DNA of 59,860 bases from an uncultured Pseudomonadota bacterium (GCA_902787305.1 CADAFS010000009.1:1-59860), one strand, 5' to 3'; counted from the stretch's first letter, positions 23,181 through 32,342 are shown. Made by a program: numbers and translations. Notes: generated from the letters alone by a model not told the origin.

Positions 23181-24701
23181 TTACCCCAATTTCTTTTTCA
23201 AAATTTCATTTACGACCGCGGGGTTTGCCTTGCCGGCGGACGCCTTCATAACATTCCCAACAAAGAACCCAAGCAATCCCGTTTTGCCAGATTTATATTG
23301 TTCAACCTGTGGCGTGTTGTTGGCGATAACTTCGTCGACGGTTTTTTCAATCGCGGATGTGTCGGTTATTTGCTTCATGCCGAATTTGTCGGCGATTTCG
23401 CGCGGTGTGCCCGATTCGCCATCAAGCATTTTGATAAATATGTCTTTGGCCTGTTTCCCGTTGATTTCGTTCGCCGCAACCATATCGACCAATTCCGCCA
23501 AATCGGTTGGTGTGATAATTCGCATACCATCAACCACGCCCGATTTTTCATTTGTTATGTCATAGTTTTCCGGGTGCGCGAACAGTTCGGAAATCATCCA
23601 ATTTGCAACGCCCTTGGCGCGTTCGGTTTTGTCCGCGACCGCCGCATCGAACCAGTGTGAAATATCAACCGTTTCGGTAAGGCGTGTCGCATCGTATTCC
23701 GCAAGCCCCAGTTTTTCAACATAGCGCGCGCGTGTCGCCGCCGGCAATTCCGGCATGGTGCGCCGTATGCGTTCGATTCTTTCGTCAGTGATAATCAACG
23801 GCAATAAATCCGGGTCCGGGAAATACCGGTAATCCAATGCGTCTTCTTTGCTGCGCATGACGGTTGTTGTGCCGTCGCCTTGGTTAAAACGCATGGTGCA
23901 ACGGTCAATCGTTCCGCCGTTTTCAAGGATTTCGATTTGACGCCGTGCCTCGTATTCAATGGCGGTTTTTATAAATTTGAACGATACCATGTTTTTGATT
24001 TCGCAACGTTCATTAAAATATTTTGCGCCAACGGGACGGACCGATACATTGACGTCTGCACGCATGGAGCCTTCCTCCATGTTTGCCTTGGATACGCCAA
24101 GTGCGCGTGCAATTTCGCGAATTTGACGCAGATATTTTTCCGCTTCGTCTGGTGACGTGATAAAGGAATTGTTTTCTGGATTTTTCACGTCCAAGAAAGT
24201 GACAATTTCAAGCAACGCGACACCCGTGCGGTTATAATCCGCGAAAGATTTTGTTGGGTGGACATCGTGTTTCAATTTCCCGGCATCCTGTTCCAAATGG
24301 GCACGTTCAATCAGAATTTTTTTGGGGTTCCCGTCGTCACCAATAATTTCAATGTAGCCACGGCCGACGACCGGTGGTTGATCGGCGGGTTGTGAAATCT
24401 GATACCCCTGGGGCAGGTCAGGATAGAAATACTGTTTACGGGCAAAACAACTTTTATGCGAAATTTCCGCATTGATGCCCAGGCCGAATTTAATCGCCTG
24501 GTCCACACAGTATTCGTTTAAAACCGGCAACATCCCCGGCATGGCGACATCGACCATGGAAACCTGGGTGTTGGGGGCGACGGTCGGGTTATAGTCCGCC
24601 GATGCACCACTGAAAATCTTACTTTTGGACAGAACCTCTATATGGGTTTCAAGTCCAACAACCACTTCCCAATCGCCCGTTTTGCCTTTTATCGTAAACA
24701 T
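23181..24701 (-). CDS. gatB: Asp-tRNA(Asn)/Glu-tRNA(Gln) amidotransferase subunit B
   Basis: 506 aa. Binds mischarged tRNA and activates Asp/Glu for transamidation with ammonia from GatA. The N-terminal catalytic cradle starts WEVVVGLETHIEVLSKSKIFSG and includes VDVAMPGMLPVLN and YFYPDLPQGYQISQ; MEEGSMRADVNVSVRP and YRYFPDPDLLPL follow. The C-terminal YqeY-like tail ends GKANPAVVNEILKKKLG. Length is typical. The ribosome-binding site AAGGAAAAAGAAA precedes the ATG. It follows gatA on the same strand, with tRNA-Phe encoded on the opposite strand in the 133-bp gap. Confidence 0.96.
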   Translation of the reverse strand: MFTIKGKTGDWEVVVGLETHIEVLSKSKIFSGASADYNPTVAPNTQVSMVDVAMPGMLPVLNEYCVDQAIKFGLGINAEISHKSCFARKQYFYPDLPQGYQISQPADQPPVVGRGYIEIIGDDGNPKKILIERAHLEQDAGKLKHDVHPTKSFADYNRTGVALLEIVTFLDVKNPENNSFITSPDEAEKYLRQIREIARALGVSKANMEEGSMRADVNVSVRPVGAKYFNERCEIKNMVSFKFIKTAIEYEARRQIEILENGGTIDRCTMRFNQGDGTTTVMRSKEDALDYRYFPDPDLLPLIITDERIERIRRTMPELPAATRARYVEKLGLAEYDATRLTETVDISHWFDAAVADKTERAKGVANWMISELFAHPENYDITNEKSGVVDGMRIITPTDLAELVDMVAANEINGKQAKDIFIKMLDGESGTPREIADKFGMKQITDTSAIEKTVDEVIANNTPQVEQYKSGKTGLLGFFVGNVMKASAGKANPAVVNEILKKKLG

Positions 24702-24712
24702 TTTCTTTTTCC

Positions 24713-24741
24713 TTGCTTTTTTGTTTTTTGTATTTTATTAT
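24713..24741 (+). promoter_or_regulatory. Predicted promoter of tRNA-Phe
   Basis: TTGCTT, 17 bases, TATTAT, ending 13 bases before the tRNA. It faces away from gatB and overlaps the gatB upstream region. Confidence 0.6.
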
Positions 24742-24754
24742 ACACCTCACGGAT

Positions 24755-24830
24755 GGCCAGATAGCTCAGTTGGTAGAGCAAGGGACTGAAAATCCCTGTG
24801 TCAGTGGTTCGATTCCACTTCTGGCCACCA
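24755..24830 (+). tRNA. tRNA-Phe (GAA)
   Basis: 76 nt with CCA encoded. Acceptor GGCCAGA/TCTGGCC, anticodon loop CTGAAAA (anticodon GAA), T-arm GTGG-TTCGATT-CCAC. It lies antisense between gatA and gatB, with its CCA end 4 bp from the gatA stop, leaving no room for a downstream terminator of its own. Confidence 0.96.
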
Positions 24831-24834
24831 TTTT

Positions 24835-26301
24835 TTATTCCCCCATTATTTTTGTTGGACGGTTATCGACATTTGCAAACTGTTCGATATGACGCGCCAA
24901 TTGCAATACGCGAACATCATCAAACATTGGACCTACGACCTGCACGCCCAATGGCAACCCGTCCGTTGCCAAACCCGCCGGCACAGAAACCGCCGGCACG
25001 CCCGCCAAATTCATCGCCACCGTAAATAAATCCAATGCATAGTATTCAAGTGGTGTCATATCGGAATCCAGTGGTTTTGCCGTTCCCGCACCCGACGGGC
25101 AAACGATTAAATCGCAACTTTCAAATGCGCGGTCGAATGCGTCCGCAATCATACGGCGAACACGTGCGGCCTGCATAAAATAAACATCGTATGATTCAGA
25201 CGACAATACCGCGGTGCCGATAATCATACGGCGTTTAACCTCGTCACCGAAACCGGCGGCGCGTGTCTTTTTATATGTGTCGTAAATGTCGGACCCTTCG
25301 ACGCGCAGGCCATATCGCACACCGTCATATCGGGCAAGATTTGATGATGCCTCGGCCGGGGCGATTATGTAATATGCGGCGAGTGCATCCAAAATGTTTG
25401 GAATTGAAACTTCGATTATTTCCGCACCGATTGATTTCAAATCCGCAATTCTTTTTTCAAACAGGTTTTTCATATCGTCGGAAATTTTGACATCGCCCAA
25501 TTCGCGTATAACCCCGACGCGCAATTTTTTCCCGTCACCCAAAATTGGTTGTAACGGCGTTTGCATATTTAATTTGAAATCCGCACTTGTGGAATCTTTT
25601 GGGTCGTGCCCCGCCATTACGGATAATAACAGTGCTGCATCATCAACCGTTCGCGCAATTGGGCCCGGTGTATCAAGTGACGACGCAAATGCAACACAGC
25701 CCCAACGCGAACATAAACCATAGGTTGGCTTCATACCGACAAGGCCGGTGATAGAGCAGGGGAAACGTATCGACCCGCCCGTGTCCGTCCCGGTTGCGCC
25801 CATTGCCATACCCGACGCGACGGCGGACGTGGAACCGCCCGAAGAACCGCCGGCGGTTAAACGGCGTTCCCGTTGCCATGGATTTACCGGTGCGCCAAAG
25901 AACGATGTTTTCGAAAATGTTCCCATCGCGAATTCGTCCAAATTTGATTTGCCAAGCAACACTGTCCCGCTATCAATAAATTTCTGGGATACGGTCGATT
26001 CATATTCGGGGACAAAGTTTTCAAGCATATGCGACGCCGCCGTCGTGCGAATGCCACGTGTTGCAAATAAATCCTTCATCGCAATTGGAATCCCGTCAAG
26101 TGGTTGCGCGTTTCCGTTTTTAATGCGTTCATCCGCGGCGGTCGCATCCGCCATCGCGCGTTCGGCGGTGACCGTAATATACGCGTTCAGTTCGGGGTTA
26201 TATTTTTCAATGCGGCCAAGGTGCGCGCGCGTAAGTTCGGTCGCAGATATTTCGCGCGATTGTAATTTCCTTAATGCTTCGGTAATGGTTAAATCTATCA
26301 T
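24835..26301 (-). CDS. gatA: Asp-tRNA(Asn)/Glu-tRNA(Gln) amidotransferase subunit A
   Basis: 488 aa amidase-signature enzyme that hydrolyses glutamine to supply ammonia to GatB. The Ser-cisSer-Lys triad is visible: K76 in IPIAMKDLFA, the cis-Ser in AGGSSGGS (S153/S154) and nucleophile S177 in GTDTGGSIR. Length is typical and no key residue is missing. It is preceded in the transcript by gatC and two unknown genes and followed by gatB after 133 bp. Confidence 0.96.
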   Translation of the reverse strand: MIDLTITEALRKLQSREISATELTRAHLGRIEKYNPELNAYITVTAERAMADATAADERIKNGNAQPLDGIPIAMKDLFATRGIRTTAASHMLENFVPEYESTVSQKFIDSGTVLLGKSNLDEFAMGTFSKTSFFGAPVNPWQRERRLTAGGSSGGSTSAVASGMAMGATGTDTGGSIRFPCSITGLVGMKPTYGLCSRWGCVAFASSLDTPGPIARTVDDAALLLSVMAGHDPKDSTSADFKLNMQTPLQPILGDGKKLRVGVIRELGDVKISDDMKNLFEKRIADLKSIGAEIIEVSIPNILDALAAYYIIAPAEASSNLARYDGVRYGLRVEGSDIYDTYKKTRAAGFGDEVKRRMIIGTAVLSSESYDVYFMQAARVRRMIADAFDRAFESCDLIVCPSGAGTAKPLDSDMTPLEYYALDLFTVAMNLAGVPAVSVPAGLATDGLPLGVQVVGPMFDDVRVLQLARHIEQFANVDNRPTKIMGE

Positions 26302-26316
26302 TTTGTTTCCCTGGGG

Positions 26317-26736
26317 TTAATGTTCAATCGCATTTGTTGGTAAAAGTTCACGAATGTGTGTTATAAAGGGTGATTTGCAAAGACCACGTTGAAAAATCAT
26401 CGCGCAATTAGCCTCTTCTTTTAGTCCACAATCACGTTCTTCTTTATCGGCGGCCGGAATAATTTCGATAATCATTTCGTTCGGTTTATTCATTGGACGA
26501 ATTGGCGCAAATTGCTGTGCCGGTCGAATACCACTCGCGTGAATTATTGTTGTATCGAAATGCAGGTTGCAAAAGCATTTGGTACCAGAAAAATTATCCG
26601 GGTTATAGTTTTTAATAAAATTTAATAGGTATTGCTTTTGTTCTTCGGTCCATGGTCCCAATTTTACCTCTGCCGGTTTGCCAACATTTGACATTGACTT
26701 GTTTGTTAAAATTACTTTTATTTCCTTATCTGCCAT
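26317..26736 (-). CDS. Hypothetical protein inside the gat operon (1)
   Basis: 139 aa, soluble, no signal peptide. An aromatic/charged N-terminus (LGPWTEEQKQYLLNFIKNYNPDNF) is followed by CFCNLHFDTT and a C-terminal segment with more cysteines (RDCGLKEEANCAMIF). It begins 10 bp after its upstream neighbour and ends 15 bp before gatA. No family recognised. Spacing makes cotranscription with gatC and gatA very likely. Confidence 0.68.
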   Translation of the reverse strand: MADKEIKVILTNKSMSNVGKPAEVKLGPWTEEQKQYLLNFIKNYNPDNFSGTKCFCNLHFDTTIIHASGIRPAQQFAPIRPMNKPNEMIIEIIPAADKEERDCGLKEEANCAMIFQRGLCKSPFITHIRELLPTNAIEH

Positions 26737-26746
26737 TGTTTTTACC

Positions 26747-27119
26747 TTATTTATTTTTTATGCCGGTAAATAATTGCCGTGCAAGTTTATATGGACATTT
26801 GCCATCCTGCATGCGTTGTAAACATTTTTGTACTTGGGCTGCGCGGTCGGTTGGTGCATTTTTTAGTGACATGCATTTGAAATCGATAGCTATAAACTCT
26901 ATGAGAATTTTGTCTGTACAAATACGTATTTGTAACCTCCACAGGCATTCTTCTGCGCTTTTATTCCATGTCTGGTTGTTTACATGAACCGGTGCCCCGT
27001 TTGCAAGTTTGACCTGTTGTTTGGCCGCCGTTAACCCCCGGGCTGGGAGTGTGTACACGAAAAACACTGGCTTCGGATTGTCCATTCGGTTAAAAACTCT
27101 ATATCCATATCTTGTCATT
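26747..27119 (-). CDS. Hypothetical protein inside the gat operon (2)
   Basis: About 123 aa from the ATG at 27119, chosen because GGAGATTAAA, which includes the gatC stop, is a correctly spaced ribosome-binding site; the ATG at 27130 would lie inside gatC. The sequence is basic with scattered Cys (CTDKILIEFIAIDFKCMSL; KCLQRMQDGKCPYK) and no signal peptide. Translation is coupled to gatC. Unrecognised; like the next gene it may be a lineage-specific insertion between gatC and gatA. Confidence 0.65.
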
Positions 27120-27440
27120 TTAATCTCCATCCATAACTTTTGGCACCGCGAAGTATCCGCGGCTTACGCCCGATTTGTCGGGTGCGTTTGCCATAATTGC
27201 GTCGCGAATACCGCCGTCCGTCACAACATCCGCACGCAATGGTAAATCGTGCTTTGCGGGTGACAGCATTGGTTCAACGCCGCGTGTGTCAATCTGTTTC
27301 AATTTATCAATCCATTCGATAACGGAATCGATATTCATTTTTTCAAGTTGTTCGTCGGAAATGTCGATTTTTATCAAATCCGCGAATTTCTGTAATTGTT
27401 GCTTGCTAAACGCCATTTTACATCCTATATTAAAGTGCAA
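27120..27440 (-). CDS. gatC: Asp-tRNA(Asn)/Glu-tRNA(Gln) amidotransferase subunit C
   Basis: 106 aa, normal for GatC. The N-terminal helix pair (MAFSKQQLQKFADLIKIDISDEQLEKM) is followed by the conserved VEPMLSPAKHDLPLRADVVTDGG and the C-terminal RGYFAVPKVMDGD, which wraps around GatA and stabilises GatAB. It is the first gene of the gat operon and is transcribed divergently from ruvX, with only 13 bp between the start codons, so the promoter must lie within the 5' part of ruvX. Confidence 0.93.
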   Translation of the reverse strand: MHFNIGCKMAFSKQQLQKFADLIKIDISDEQLEKMNIDSVIEWIDKLKQIDTRGVEPMLSPAKHDLPLRADVVTDGGIRDAIMANAPDKSGVSRGYFAVPKVMDGD

Positions 27441-27453
27441 AGGTGATTATACA

Positions 27454-27903
27454 ATGATTTTATCAGATTTCAAGGCATTAGAAAAAAAAGGTCGGTTGTT
27501 AGGCATCGATTGGGGCGCGCGCCGGACGGGTATCGCGGTTTCGGATGCATCTTGGTCACTGGTGTTCCCGCGGTCGCCGATTTTGCCACATAATGAATTG
27601 GATTTATTGAAAAAAGTCGAAAAATTGATAAAAGATGACGCTTTCGCGGGCGTTATTATCGGTTTGCCGTTGCGGACGGATGGGACTGATTCCGATACAA
27701 CGCGGGCGGTGCGTACGTTCGCGGATGAACTTTCCAAATTGGTTGATACGCCGATTGCATTTATTGATGAAGCATTAACGTCCATTGTCGCGATGGATTA
27801 TTTGGGGCGGCGGGTGCGCCGGCATGATATTAAAACGCGCCTTGATTCATTTGCCGCCAAGGTTATTTTGGAAAATGCGATTGCACTTATTAAGCGCGGG
27901 TAA
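27454..27903 (+). CDS. ruvX: Putative pre-16S rRNA nuclease / Holliday junction resolvase-like YqgF
   Basis: 149 aa from the ATG at 27454; the frame is open back to 27175 but that part overlaps gatC and is not coding. RNase H-like fold with the first catalytic Asp in LLGIDWGARRTGIAVSD (about 16-32), the Glu motif in IDEALTS, and the final Asp in KTRLDSFAAKVILEN. YqgF processes 16S rRNA 5' ends and was earlier called a resolvase. Length is typical. It is divergent from gatC. Confidence 0.92.
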   Translation: MILSDFKALEKKGRLLGIDWGARRTGIAVSDASWSLVFPRSPILPHNELDLLKKVEKLIKDDAFAGVIIGLPLRTDGTDSDTTRAVRTFADELSKLVDTPIAFIDEALTSIVAMDYLGRRVRRHDIKTRLDSFAAKVILENAIALIKRG

Positions 27904-28172
27904 GTGTTAGTGGTTAGTGCTAGTCCGTCACGACTGCGGTGCGCAGTGCCGAAAGCAAAATGATGAAGGCCGCCGGCAAAACAATGCCAAAAAAACGCGC
28001 ATCGCGCAAGGTTTCGCGTTTAACACGCGCCGTCGCAAAATTGGCCTAGCAGTTCCCCTTCGCTGGCGAAGGGGTGGTGCCGAACGGCACCGGGGTAGTG
28101 GCGGCGAAGCCAGACGGGGTAGTTTCAGGCGTGCATTCCTGCACGCCGTTTATTCGTGACGGAAATTCTCAA
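27904..28172. repeat. Intergenic repeats after ruvX
   Basis: Starts with an AGTG tract (TAAGTGTTAGTGGTTAGTG, at the ruvX stop). An inverted pair GTCCGTCACGA / TCGTGACGG lies near 27922 and 28155, enclosing nested hairpins (CCCCTTCG-ctgg-CGAAGGGG; GGTGCCG-aac-GGCACC; GGCGTGCATTCCTGCACGCC). No gene supported. Confidence 0.65.
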
Positions 28173-29324
28173 CTATTTACGAATATAATCAATTAATGCA
28201 ATCGGATTCACAATAACACACTTTGCTTTTTCGCTATACGTTCCTGTTTCTAAACCGACTTTGAAAAACTCTTCTGGTGTAATATCTCGTTTTACTTGTT
28301 TTGCTAATACATATACACCCGCCTCAAACGGTTTCATCCAAGAAAAACCACCATTTGCATAATGAACATAATCGTTAATACCATTTGGCGCCGCAGTCGT
28401 TCTGTGGTCCATCGGGAAACATAATGTATTTTTTTGAATATCAACAGGCATATCATAACCAATTTGCCAATTTGTCTGTCTATAAGATTCAAAATCATCA
28501 GGTTCTTGCGAAACAAATCTGTAAACACCATTATCACGAAGTCCGTATTCTTTTTCAATATGTGTTGTTGTCACAAAAATTCCTGCTTGTTTCGCTTTTT
28601 CTAGTGCTTTTTCCCATATTTCCGGGTCACGCGATAACGCAGGTGATGCAGACACAGATACAACAACAATCTTTTCTTTATCGGGTAATTTTTTATTTAT
28701 TTCTATAATTCTATCCAAAGCAGCCGCAAAATATTTAGAAATTTTCCTTTTCTCTTCATCATTTTGAAATTGTCCATCTGTGATATCAGCAGCAAAATAA
28801 TATAACTTTGCTTTTGGTGCAACACCTACAGTTTTCCCAACCGCTATTGAAGAAACAGCGGCCCCATGCATTGAACCAGGTTGCTTTTTATAAACCAAAA
28901 ATTCTTCATAATAGGCAAGATTGTCATTGTATTCATTATGCGGGGATAGTGGTTGGTCTATAATAGCCATAGATATACCACTCCCATCAATTCCTTGTTC
29001 ATGTAATTTATGCAAATTTAACCCAGGATTTTTATGTTTTTCCATTATAGCATTTGCATTAAAATCAGTAGGTAATTTTGAAGCATTCTTCGGAAACACT
29101 GTTCCATTGTCAAAAGATATTTGTTCCGCTGTATATTTTGATAAATCTTTATTCGTACAATCCATAGACCTTATATCTAACTCTTGTTCTTTTTCTGAAA
29201 ATGATAATTCTTCGTTTTTCAACCAAGAATAATCCGCATAGGGGGCCAACTTAGAAATCACATTATTACCAATCGCCCATGCACCAAACGTGGCAAACAA
29301 CAAAGAAATGCACACACCCTTCAT
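28173..29324 (-). CDS. Secreted subtilisin-like (S8) serine protease with unusual active-site contexts
   Basis: 383 aa. Short signal peptide (about 1-18). Catalytic residues can be placed at D123 (MAIIDQPLSP, instead of the usual DTG/DSG), H153 (SMHGAAVSS) and S328 (GFSWMKPFEAG), in the right order and spacing for a subtilase. A ~100-residue region before D123 may be a prodomain or cap. The oxyanion Asn is probably in the 265-315 region. Base composition is AT-rich compared with neighbours and the sequence style recalls S8 proteases of Firmicutes/Mollicutes, so transfer is possible. It is a single gene with a CA-poor leader; target unknown. Confidence 0.8.
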   Translation of the reverse strand: MKGVCISLLFATFGAWAIGNNVISKLAPYADYSWLKNEELSFSEKEQELDIRSMDCTNKDLSKYTAEQISFDNGTVFPKNASKLPTDFNANAIMEKHKNPGLNLHKLHEQGIDGSGISMAIIDQPLSPHNEYNDNLAYYEEFLVYKKQPGSMHGAAVSSIAVGKTVGVAPKAKLYYFAADITDGQFQNDEEKRKISKYFAAALDRIIEINKKLPDKEKIVVVSVSASPALSRDPEIWEKALEKAKQAGIFVTTTHIEKEYGLRDNGVYRFVSQEPDDFESYRQTNWQIGYDMPVDIQKNTLCFPMDHRTTAAPNGINDYVHYANGGFSWMKPFEAGVYVLAKQVKRDITPEEFFKVGLETGTYSEKAKCVIVNPIALIDYIRK

Positions 29325-29350
29325 TTACATTCTCCTTTTTATACTATATA

Positions 29351-29432
29351 AAAAGACCGTCGTTTAATCTGACCCCAGGGGCGGTTTTTATCTTGTCCAC
29401 TTTTTGGGATACAGTTCGTTTGACGGTCTTTC
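29351..29432 (-). terminator. Terminator-like structure after the secretin gene
   Basis: On the minus strand AGACCGTC and GACGGTCTTTTT pair over a ~60-base insert that has its own stem (ACCGCCCCTGGGGT). It lies between the secretin stop and the protease gene. Confidence 0.55.
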
Positions 29433-29437
29433 TATTT

Positions 29438-31063
29438 TTAATTCAATGGGGCGCCCCAATGTTGCTGTATCGTGCGTTCCGCATCCATCGGGCTAACCAA
29501 CACTTGCGGGGTCAAAATGACGACCAACACATCACGGGTTGATGCCGTTTCACGCGACCCAGACAACAACATAAAATCCGGATCCCCAAGCCCATAGCGC
29601 ATATCATTATTCGCCTGTTTTTCAAAGCCCGACACAACCAACATTTGCCCAGATTCCATGATAACTTCCTGCATGAAACTGCGTTCTTCAACCTCTGGCA
29701 ATTGCAGGGTCACTTCGCCAATTGTTTGACTTGACATCTTTAACAATTCGCGAACCGACATACGGAACAACAACAATATCTTTCCATTTTCCAAAATGTT
29801 CGGCAATAACTGCATCGAAAAACCGGTTTCCAAACTGTCTTGGTCCACGGTACTTGATTCGACGGTTGTAAAGTTCCGCGATTCGAACCGTTTAATATAC
29901 CCGGTACTCTTGGTATTATTGACCGGCGCAACACGGTTATTACGCGTTGTCACACCAACATTGGTCACCAACGAAACCTTGCCTTGCTTTGCCAATGCCT
30001 GAACCAACGCTGTACTGCCCGCGATACCGGCAAGTGAACCATTATTTATTTGGTCATTGGTATATGCGCCCGGAACCGTCGCCCCATTTTCCAAATGCGT
30101 CGCCCCGGTCAGGCCCGACAATTCATTCGACAAAACCGCGATATTTATGGCACTGGCCTCTGGGGACGAGAAATTATTCTTTGGATTTGCAACAATGTTA
30201 AGCCCCGTCGCCGCATTTATCGCCGCCGCCAAATTCAAACCAAACCCCGAATCGTTTGCGATTGAAACCTGTAAAACCTTGACATCAATCGTCACCAATT
30301 GTGACAACCGTTTATTTTGCCGTGCGATATAATCGCCAACACGCGCCAACACCGACGGTGGTGCGGTCACGGTTATTGTTCCCAAACTGCGCGACACGGT
30401 AAAGTTCGCATTTTCCGCCTTGCCAATAATTGATGAAATGGTGCTTTCAACTTCGTCCCATTCTTTCAGTGTTGTTTCCAAATAAACCTGATTTCCGTCA
30501 TCCGTTTGTACCGACGATTGATACGACACATCCGTTCCCAATGCGTACAATGTAAACGTCCGTGTTTCCGTTTCATAGAACACAATCGCCGTCTTATCAT
30601 AATACCAGAGCAAATCTAAATCGGTCGCAACCTGGGACAATAACCCAGACAACTTTCCGGTGTACGCAACATTCATCGTACGCTTTAATTTATCAGATGC
30701 AATCTGGCTATCAATCTTTACCGGAATACGCGTAATAGAATTGATATTATTCGCCAACACTTGCAACGTCACGGGTTCATTCAACAAAATTGTGACGCCG
30801 GTATCGGTTTCAAATTGTTTCGGCAAATCATTTTTATGTTCCAACAGCATCGATTTCCCACCAAGCCACACACCTTCGGACATTGAAACCGTGTCACCAC
30901 TGGCAACCTTGGCACGCGGATTTTTTGCCATTTCAAAGGCATCATATACATTAACAAAATCTTTATCAACGGTGGCGGCAACCTTGGCCGAATTACGTGT
31001 CGCACAACCCGCGACCGCAACAAAAATCAAAAGTGCAACAAAAAATTTAAACGCCTTGAACAT
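29438..31063 (-). CDS. Type IVb pilus secretin, PilN/BfpB family lipoprotein
   Basis: 541 aa. N-terminal signal with lipobox VAGC; C20 would be lipidated for outer-membrane targeting. Secretin N-domains lie at about residues 90-260 (LNEPVTLQVLANNINSITRIPVKID; GTITVTAPPSVLARVGDYI). The C-terminal secretin domain (about 270-530) includes TIDVKVLQVSIANDSGFGLNL and VEERSFMQEVIMESGQMLVVSGFE and closes with DVLVVILTPQVLV. Length matches plasmid R64 PilN. It forms the outer-membrane ring through which the pilus passes. The upstream gene is a TcpQ/PilL-like protein 24 bp away in the same operon; the rest of the apparatus (ATPase, platform) is not in view. Confidence 0.92.
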   Translation of the reverse strand: MFKAFKFFVALLIFVAVAGCATRNSAKVAATVDKDFVNVYDAFEMAKNPRAKVASGDTVSMSEGVWLGGKSMLLEHKNDLPKQFETDTGVTILLNEPVTLQVLANNINSITRIPVKIDSQIASDKLKRTMNVAYTGKLSGLLSQVATDLDLLWYYDKTAIVFYETETRTFTLYALGTDVSYQSSVQTDDGNQVYLETTLKEWDEVESTISSIIGKAENANFTVSRSLGTITVTAPPSVLARVGDYIARQNKRLSQLVTIDVKVLQVSIANDSGFGLNLAAAINAATGLNIVANPKNNFSSPEASAINIAVLSNELSGLTGATHLENGATVPGAYTNDQINNGSLAGIAGSTALVQALAKQGKVSLVTNVGVTTRNNRVAPVNNTKSTGYIKRFESRNFTTVESSTVDQDSLETGFSMQLLPNILENGKILLLFRMSVRELLKMSSQTIGEVTLQLPEVEERSFMQEVIMESGQMLVVSGFEKQANNDMRYGLGDPDFMLLSGSRETASTRDVLVVILTPQVLVSPMDAERTIQQHWGAPLN

Positions 31064-31087
31064 GTGTATCTCCCTGCATTTTTATAT

Positions 31088-32167
31088 TTAATCTTCGGTT
31101 GTTGATATTACCAAAACACGATTTCCCTTGTAAAACTTGGCATACGGCACCGGTATAGCACGTCCGAAATTACGCACCACCGCGGACGCGACATCAACGA
31201 AACGACCTTTGAACACGGCACTGGCCTCTATCGGATATTCACGTGATGTTGTCCAAACCAAATCCCAACCTTCCTTGTCACACCAAGATTGCAAAACTTC
31301 GCGTAATGTTTGACCACTTGCCACAACCCAAGAACGAACCTGGTCTTGCAAGCTAACCGGTGGTTCCGCATCCGCCGACAAATCAACCACCATTTCCGAA
31401 CCTTCGGCAATAACCATCGTGTCTTGGCCTGGGGTTATATTGTTCACAACACTAACCACACCATTACCGTCAACGGTTATAACACCACCGCCGGTGACAA
31501 TATCACCGTTCGCCGTTCTTTCAACCAAACCATTGCGTGCCAAATACGCATCGTACCCATCGGCATAGCGAACACATTTTTTGCGCCCACTGCGTGACAC
31601 CGCCAAAACATTTCCACCATCATCTTCCAACACTTCGCGTTGCAACAACGGCATTTCCGCACCATTTACACATTCAGTGTCAAACCCGGTCGGTATCGGC
31701 ATTCCGTGCAACATATTTGCGCCACCGGACCACCCCGAACCATCACGCGCACCACGAACGCCCATATTAAAATTATTTTCCACAACCAAATCATCCCCAA
31801 CCTTGGAAACAATTTTTATATTATCAGATTGCTTCTTTTTAGAACAAACACCTTCGGCACAGGAAACGGTGGTATCCGCCTCGGACCCGATGGGCCACGC
31901 CGGAATTGCAACCGGTTGCACCGGCATAGGTTGCGGTTGATATTCAACCTGTTGGTATTCGTATGCCTGTTCCTGATAGGGCTGTTGTTCATAATAAACC
32001 TCCCTATACTGTACCGGCTGTTGATATTGTTCTGTATAATTTTCCCTATCGTCACGGTCTTCTTTATAAAACACCTCTGACGTCACGACCTGTTCCAACG
32101 CATTCGCCGCAAAGCAATAGCCAGCGGCGGTTGCAAGCATAGCAGCAATTAAAATTTTGCGAAACAT
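31088..32167 (-). CDS. TcpQ/PilL-like secretin-associated protein
   Basis: 359 aa with signal peptide (cleavage near residue 20, ending YCFA). Residues about 40-90 are Gln/Tyr/Pro-rich low complexity (QYQQPVQYREVYYEQQPYQEQ). The C-terminal ~80 residues (SWVVASGQTLREVLQSWCDKE through KGRFVDVASAVVRNFGRA to the final VLVISTTED) match the TcpQ/PilL C-terminal domain that helps secretin assembly in type IVb pili. The order pilL-like then pilN-like agrees with R64-type loci, but no pilM is present between them. The ribosome-binding site is GGAAAGGAAGG. Confidence 0.85.
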   Translation of the reverse strand: MFRKILIAAMLATAAGYCFAANALEQVVTSEVFYKEDRDDRENYTEQYQQPVQYREVYYEQQPYQEQAYEYQQVEYQPQPMPVQPVAIPAWPIGSEADTTVSCAEGVCSKKKQSDNIKIVSKVGDDLVVENNFNMGVRGARDGSGWSGGANMLHGMPIPTGFDTECVNGAEMPLLQREVLEDDGGNVLAVSRSGRKKCVRYADGYDAYLARNGLVERTANGDIVTGGGVITVDGNGVVSVVNNITPGQDTMVIAEGSEMVVDLSADAEPPVSLQDQVRSWVVASGQTLREVLQSWCDKEGWDLVWTTSREYPIEASAVFKGRFVDVASAVVRNFGRAIPVPYAKFYKGNRVLVISTTED

Positions 32168-32208
32168 AAACCTTCCTTTCCTTGCATTTTTCCTTTCTTC
32201 TATTACGC

Positions 32209-32237
32209 ATTATAACAATTTGACCGAATCTGTGCAA
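32209..32237 (-). promoter_or_regulatory. Promoter of the secretin operon
   Basis: Minus-strand TTGCAC (32237-32232), 17 bases, TATAAT (32214-32209): one of the best sigma-70-type matches in the window. Confidence 0.75.
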
Positions 32238-32342
32238 GACCTAAAAATGCATTTGGCGAACCTTTTTAAAATTATTTTACATAAACCCGCGCGAATCGGA
32301 AAAAGTGTGTTATACTTTATTTATCGAAACAAAGGAAAAGAA

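Noticed and set aside
27175..27453. N-terminal extension of the ruvX reading frame
   Set aside because: Overlaps gatC on the other strand; the conserved YqgF domain starts just after the ATG at 27454.
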